Both the position numbers and the translations under genes were made by a program. The notes beneath the pieces were generated by a model that was not told where the DNA came from, made no database searches, and saw nothing but the letters and a program-made list of their open reading frames with translations. From Phorcus lineatus (lineage: Eukaryota; Mollusca; Gastropoda; Trochida; Trochidae), in NCBI GenBank assembly GCA_921293015.1, contig OV121088.1:16219645-16283644 (forward strand): a DNA stretch of 64,000 bases, in the 5' to 3' direction. Below, in pieces: positions 62,401-64,000 of the stretch (the stretch's first letter is position 1; each line of letters opens with the position of its first letter).

Positions 62401-64000
62401 GGGATGAACAGTGAATGACTGGTTACACTTAAAGGCCAGGTTAGCAAAAACGATCAGGATTGTGTCGTCCACCTCGGCTCTGAAAACTGGTCCCAGATAG
62501 CCAAGCCAATCTGGTCGTGGAGCTTGATGGAGGAAACTTCGGTCCGTGTACTCCCTGTACACTACTTTATCGTATTTACTGCCAATATGGTCTGGTCCAG
62601 ACTTGATGTATACATCAGCGCCCCTAAAACATAATAAAACAAAAGGTAAAAATCAATGTTAATATATTAAGGGGAAATACGTTAATAGTGTTTTACTTTT
62701 TGTATTGACATTTGATCGGTTTGTCAATGAATGAATAGATATTTTAGCGTTAGATACAGAAATCTCACGAAATGATAAGGACATTCATTCATGAAAAGGA
62801 TTGGGCCCAAGTTATCCAAATTAGAAAAACCCTTTCCAGATATTTACAGCGGTAATCTTGCAACAAGGGACGTGTATGCACAAGAGAGAACCTCTTTTTG
62901 TGTGAAAGATAAAAATATTGACATATTTGAAAACAATTTTGTTTCCGAAAATAGTGCATTGTCATGAAAGATAAGATTAACACTAATTCTAACTCTGTTT
63001 CTGACAACGTTTTCTAGAGATTTAAATATTTTTGTTTTCTGTATGAAATATCAGGGACTTTAAAGGATAACAATTTTCTGTTTCATCATTTCTATCATTA
63101 ATTCTGAATAGATTATTAGTGAGTGAGCTCGTCATGATAAACCATTCTCACGTATGTGAAAGGGGAGGGACACTTTCAAATGTTTTTTAAAAAAAACCAA
63201 AGTAGCAAATCACATACTGAAATTCTTTCAACATAAACATTAAAATCACAAATTGAAAAATCCTTAATGTCATTTCGTTTATATCCAGGCAGTATACAAC
63301 CAATATTTACTGAATCACATCCTATCGATCCACTTAACATGCATTTGTAGAAAATAACGGGCATAAAAAAAACATTAGTCAATTAGTCAAACATATTTTT
63401 GCTTGGGAATCACATTCAAAGCTGACAGAAGGAGAGTTTGGAGTAGATAGTGTTTAATAGGTTATAAACCTAACTTGTATATATAAATAATGGATGTAAC
63501 ACTAGGTTTTTGCAAATAGATCAAGCTGTTGTAAATTCGAGTTACTACCTTTATTAACAGTATAAGTTAATTTTAAACTACAGGAATGTAAGAATCTTGC
63601 ATTTGAAATCTACAAAAGTTAGTTTTATACATAGTCTCTATGTTTCTCAGATTTGGCTTTGATGCGAAACTAATTACCAAATATGTAGTTACAGAAAACA
63701 TTCTCAGTGTGCCATATGTCATTCGTGATTCAACAATTCACTGAGTAGCTCTTTAACAAATACTCGTAACGTTAGCATACACCTACTGGAAATAATGTTA
63801 GCAGTTCATCGACCCTTCTTCATCTTGTTTCCAAATTAAAAAATTGGTAATGTTTTAAGTTAATGATTACTTACGGATCATTATTAACGAGGTTACCATT
63901 CGGGGCATAGTCCCATTCCGTATCAACAGCAGCAATGTATATCACACGAGTTCTTCCAAACGACTGTGCTTTATGAAAAGCGTGTCCACTCACGTTCCAA
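46467..64000 (-). CDS. Ceruloplasmin/hephaestin-like multicopper oxidase (13 exons, 5' partial)
   Basis: Six-domain multicopper oxidase, probably a secreted ferroxidase that oxidises Fe(II) with oxygen as acceptor. Exons in transcript order: 64000-63875, 62623-62370, 62093-61881, 61396-61069, 58898-58792, 56893-56695, 55621-55501, 54730-54574, 53418-53207, 50319-50139, 48855-48643, 48133-47923, 47475-46467. All junctions are GT-AG and keep phase, giving about 1,110 codons against 1,065 for human ceruloplasmin. Trinuclear-cluster histidines: VHPHG and YHSH (domain 1), HPVHFHG and HCHV (domain 6). Type 1 copper sites: complete in domain 4 ([18 protein letters not shown]) and domain 6 ([12 protein letters not shown]); domain 2 has none of the four ligands. 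The C-terminus has no transmembrane helix, unlike hephaestin. The signal peptide probably lies just outside the window. Splice sites are read by eye; the weakest is the donor at 53206. Confidence 0.9.
47923..48133 (-). CDS. Multicopper oxidase exon 12, domain 4 end and domain 5 start
   Basis: Reads [20 protein letters not shown], which gives Cys, His and Met of a complete type 1 copper site, then [16 protein letters not shown], the start of domain 5. Phase 1 in, phase 2 out (CT|GTAAGT). Confidence 0.9.
48643..48855 (-). CDS. Multicopper oxidase exon 11, domain 4
   Basis: Reads [19 protein letters not shown], then [15 protein letters not shown]; the His of THG is the first type 1 copper ligand of domain 4. 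Acceptor TTTACAG, donor G|GTGAGT, phase 1 on both sides. Confidence 0.9.
49674..50145. repeat. 36-bp minisatellite carrying copies of a splice donor
   Basis: About 13 units of 36 bp, nearest to consensus at the exon side and decaying away from it. On the minus strand each unit corresponds to the last 16 bases of exon 10 (TCAAATGTGATGTTCG), the donor GTACGT and about 14 intron bases (TTCATCATATAAC). Donor-like GTACGT or GTATGT survives at 50066, 49958 and 49922, all in frame with the normal donor at 50138 (72, 180 and 216 bp further), and GTAAGT at 49888 (out of frame). Confidence 0.9.
50139..50319 (-). CDS. Multicopper oxidase exon 10, domain 4 start
   Basis: Reads [30 protein letters not shown] and ASNVMF, the segment before NGxxxGNLPGL in ceruloplasmin. 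The donor TTCG|GTACGT at 50138 gives phase 1 and joins exactly to exon 11 ([13 protein letters not shown]). The exon's last 16 bases and its donor are the seed of the minisatellite that starts here; the frame stays open into the repeats for about 80 codons. Confidence 0.85.
51290..51600 (+). repeat. Degenerate CATAA/CATAG simple repeat
   Basis: Low-complexity stretch with many ACATAACATA and ATAGCATAGCATA words, clearest at 51294-51340 and 51420-51540. It lies in the multicopper oxidase intron between exons 9 and 10. Confidence 0.6.
52225..52960 (-). pseudogene. LINE reverse transcriptase fragment in intron
   Basis: Same family as the LINE at the left window edge: TSNGITDYF, stop, CNIGTR, stop, GFILSPIIF, then [21 protein letters not shown] and [15 protein letters not shown]. 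Near 52360 a frameshift moves the alignment ([16 protein letters not shown]) into another frame. It is truncated at both ends and lies in the same direction as the host gene. Confidence 0.85.
53207..53418 (-). CDS. Multicopper oxidase exon 9, domain 3 end
   Basis: Reads [33 protein letters not shown] and [11 protein letters not shown]. The acceptor chosen, CTCAG at 53419, restores phase 1 better than the two AG sites just after it. The donor is GAG|GTTGGT, a weak site, so the exon end is less certain. Confidence 0.75.
53600..53840 (+). pseudogene. Tc1-like transposase remnant in intron
   Basis: The plus strand reads [31 protein letters not shown] and, in a second frame, [13 protein letters not shown], matching the FIFQDDNARxHRA box (second catalytic Asp) and the following WPAxSPDL approach of Tc1-like transposases. 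A short, frameshifted piece without terminal repeats, antisense to the host gene. Confidence 0.6.
54574..54730 (-). CDS. Multicopper oxidase exon 8, domain 3
   Basis: Reads [18 protein letters not shown], then [16 protein letters not shown]. The HxH of domain 1 (HPHG) is VHG here, as expected for a domain without a copper cluster. Phase 0 in, phase 1 out (A|GTAAGT). Confidence 0.85.
55501..55621 (-). CDS. Multicopper oxidase exon 7, domain 3
   Basis: Reads [19 protein letters not shown] and [11 protein letters not shown]. It aligns with the YKKxxYxEYTD segment of exon 2 and of the last exon. Acceptor ATCCAG, donor GAG|GTAACT, phase 0. Confidence 0.85.
55868..56311. mobile_element. Foldback MITE, 130-bp inverted ends, 10-bp target duplication
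   Basis: The arms 55868-55997 and 56182-56311 are reverse complements over 130 bp with two mismatches, both starting CAGTCTGATTAAAATCGACC. The flanks are the exact direct repeat TACATGAAAG (55858-55867 and 56312-56321). Long inverted repeats with a 9-10-bp duplication fit a non-autonomous Mutator-like element. Each arm contains GAGTTCGAATCTC, which resembles a tRNA B box. It lies in the intron between exons 6 and 7. The two small open frames in it are mirror images, not genes. Confidence 0.9.
56695..56893 (-). CDS. Multicopper oxidase exon 6, domain 2/3 linker
   Basis: Contains [18 protein letters not shown], the start of domain 3, after a long basic linker ([11 protein letters not shown]). 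Acceptor TTCCAG, donor AG|GTGTGT, phase 2. Confidence 0.85.
58080..58206 (-). mobile_element. 5'-truncated SINE copy
   Basis: The reverse complement matches the last 125 bp of the SINE at 20912-21161, including GTCCACTCTCTTTTGGAT, CATCCACGTGTTTAATAACT and the tail GTTAAACCCCAACTCACTCA. It lies in the intron between exons 5 and 6. Confidence 0.85.
58245..58290 (+). repeat. Short dispersed repeat, partner at 62793-62836
   Basis: Both places share AAAGGATTGGG, CAAGTTATCCAA and AAACCCT in the same order and spacing. Possibly pieces of one LINE 3' UTR. Confidence 0.5.
58792..58898 (-). CDS. Multicopper oxidase exon 5, domain 2 end
   Basis: Reads [15 protein letters not shown], followed across the junction by AGQQAF. 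Vertebrate proteins have CQVxxHxxAGM at this point; here Cys, His and Met are replaced by Ser, Trp and Gln. Phase 2 in, phase 1 out. Confidence 0.85.
59619..61039 (+). mobile_element. Tc1-like transposon with intact ends
   Basis: About 1.4-kb element bounded by TA on both sides (59619-59620 and 61038-61039). The terminal inverted repeats, 59619-59645 and 61013-61039, match over 27 bp except three central bases; the inner 18 bp (GGGCAAAAGAAACGCTAC) are identical. It sits in the multicopper oxidase intron 4, 30 bp from the splice donor of exon 4, and reads opposite to the gene. Confidence 0.9.
59886..60775 (+). pseudogene. Tc1-like transposase, frameshifted
   Basis: The N-terminal helix-turn-helix is intact ([41 protein letters not shown]). 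The catalytic box [10 protein letters not shown] is in a different frame (about 60270), followed by [13 protein letters not shown] and a TAG where CAG is usual. The DDE region reads [36 protein letters not shown] and [10 protein letters not shown]. The spacing from the second Asp to the Glu is one residue shorter than the usual DD34E. At least two frameshifts and one stop make it inactive, although its ends could still be moved by a related transposase. Confidence 0.85.
61069..61396 (-). CDS. Multicopper oxidase exon 4, domain 2 first half
   Basis: Starts [18 protein letters not shown], then [19 protein letters not shown] and [13 protein letters not shown]. At the place of the type 1 His (DVH in ceruloplasmin) there is ILA, so this ligand is lost. 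The insertion [16 protein letters not shown] adds cysteines and possible N-glycosylation sites (NAS, NVT). The donor AG|GTGCGT lies only 30 bp from the end of a Tc1 element. Confidence 0.85.
61881..62093 (-). CDS. Multicopper oxidase exon 3, domain 1 with HSH
   Basis: Reads [10 protein letters not shown] and [15 protein letters not shown], then [16 protein letters not shown] supplies the second HxH pair of the trinuclear cluster. Phase 1 on both sides. Confidence 0.9.
62370..62623 (-). CDS. Multicopper oxidase exon 2, domain 1 with HPHG
   Basis: Reads [28 protein letters not shown] and [10 protein letters not shown]. The HxH of HPHG is the first pair of trinuclear-cluster ligands. Acceptor TTTTAG, donor G|GTATGT, phase 2 in and phase 1 out. 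Confidence 0.9.
63875..64000 (-). CDS. Multicopper oxidase exon 1 in window (partial), domain 1 start
   Basis: Reads [17 protein letters not shown], the conserved first strands of a cupredoxin domain 1, preceded by [13 protein letters not shown], which may be the mature N-terminus. The donor is CC|GTAAGT, phase 2. The upstream part of the exon lies outside the window. Confidence 0.8.

Overview
This is animal nuclear DNA. It is AT-rich, gene-poor and intron-rich, with GT-AG introns, and it is littered with decayed non-LTR retrotransposons, tRNA-derived SINEs, Tc1/mariner elements and foldback MITEs. No sequence search could be run. The style of the multicopper oxidase and the SINE tails ending in an ACTC-type repeat suggest a lophotrochozoan, most likely a gastropod mollusc. 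That assignment is inference.

Layout. 1-4480: two non-LTR retrotransposons, one plus-strand copy cut by the window edge and one broken minus-strand copy (ORF1, endonuclease, reverse transcriptase); the first appears to have landed inside the second. 4481-16900: no host gene recognised; it holds a degenerate SINE, a perfect 80-bp direct repeat pair, an intact 344-codon tyrosine recombinase ORF (8979-10013, minus) and a decayed DDE transposase trace. About 16980-26170 and 27180-34430: two diverged copies of a non-coding segment of 7-9 kb in direct order, with insertions (a MITE with 9-bp target duplication, a SINE with 15-bp target duplication, a GA microsatellite) present in only one copy. 34431-42540: no gene; a tRNA-derived SINE, foldbacks and a striking 30-bp-stem hairpin at 39.8 kb. 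42547-45886: mariner remnant, a palindrome cluster, two LINE 3' ends facing each other, a 62-bp satellite with trimeric higher-order structure and a 130-bp tandem duplication.

46467-64000 (minus strand): the only clear host gene, a six-cupredoxin-domain multicopper oxidase of the ceruloplasmin/hephaestin type. I could join 13 exons in phase from the right-hand window edge (partial first exon) to a stop codon at 46467, about 1,110 codons. All eight histidines of the trinuclear copper cluster are visible, in domains 1 and 6. Type 1 copper sites are complete in domains 4 and 6 and lost in domain 2. There is no C-terminal membrane segment, so it looks like a secreted ferroxidase. Domains 1-4 are spread over 12 small exons, while almost all of domains 5 and 6 sits in one 1,009-bp last exon. 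Introns carry a Tc1 element with intact ends, a Mutator-like foldback, a LINE fragment, a Tc1 remnant and a SINE fragment. The most unusual feature is a 36-bp minisatellite (about 49674-50145) that starts exactly at an exon/intron junction and repeats the exon end plus its splice donor, giving several in-frame donor-like sites.
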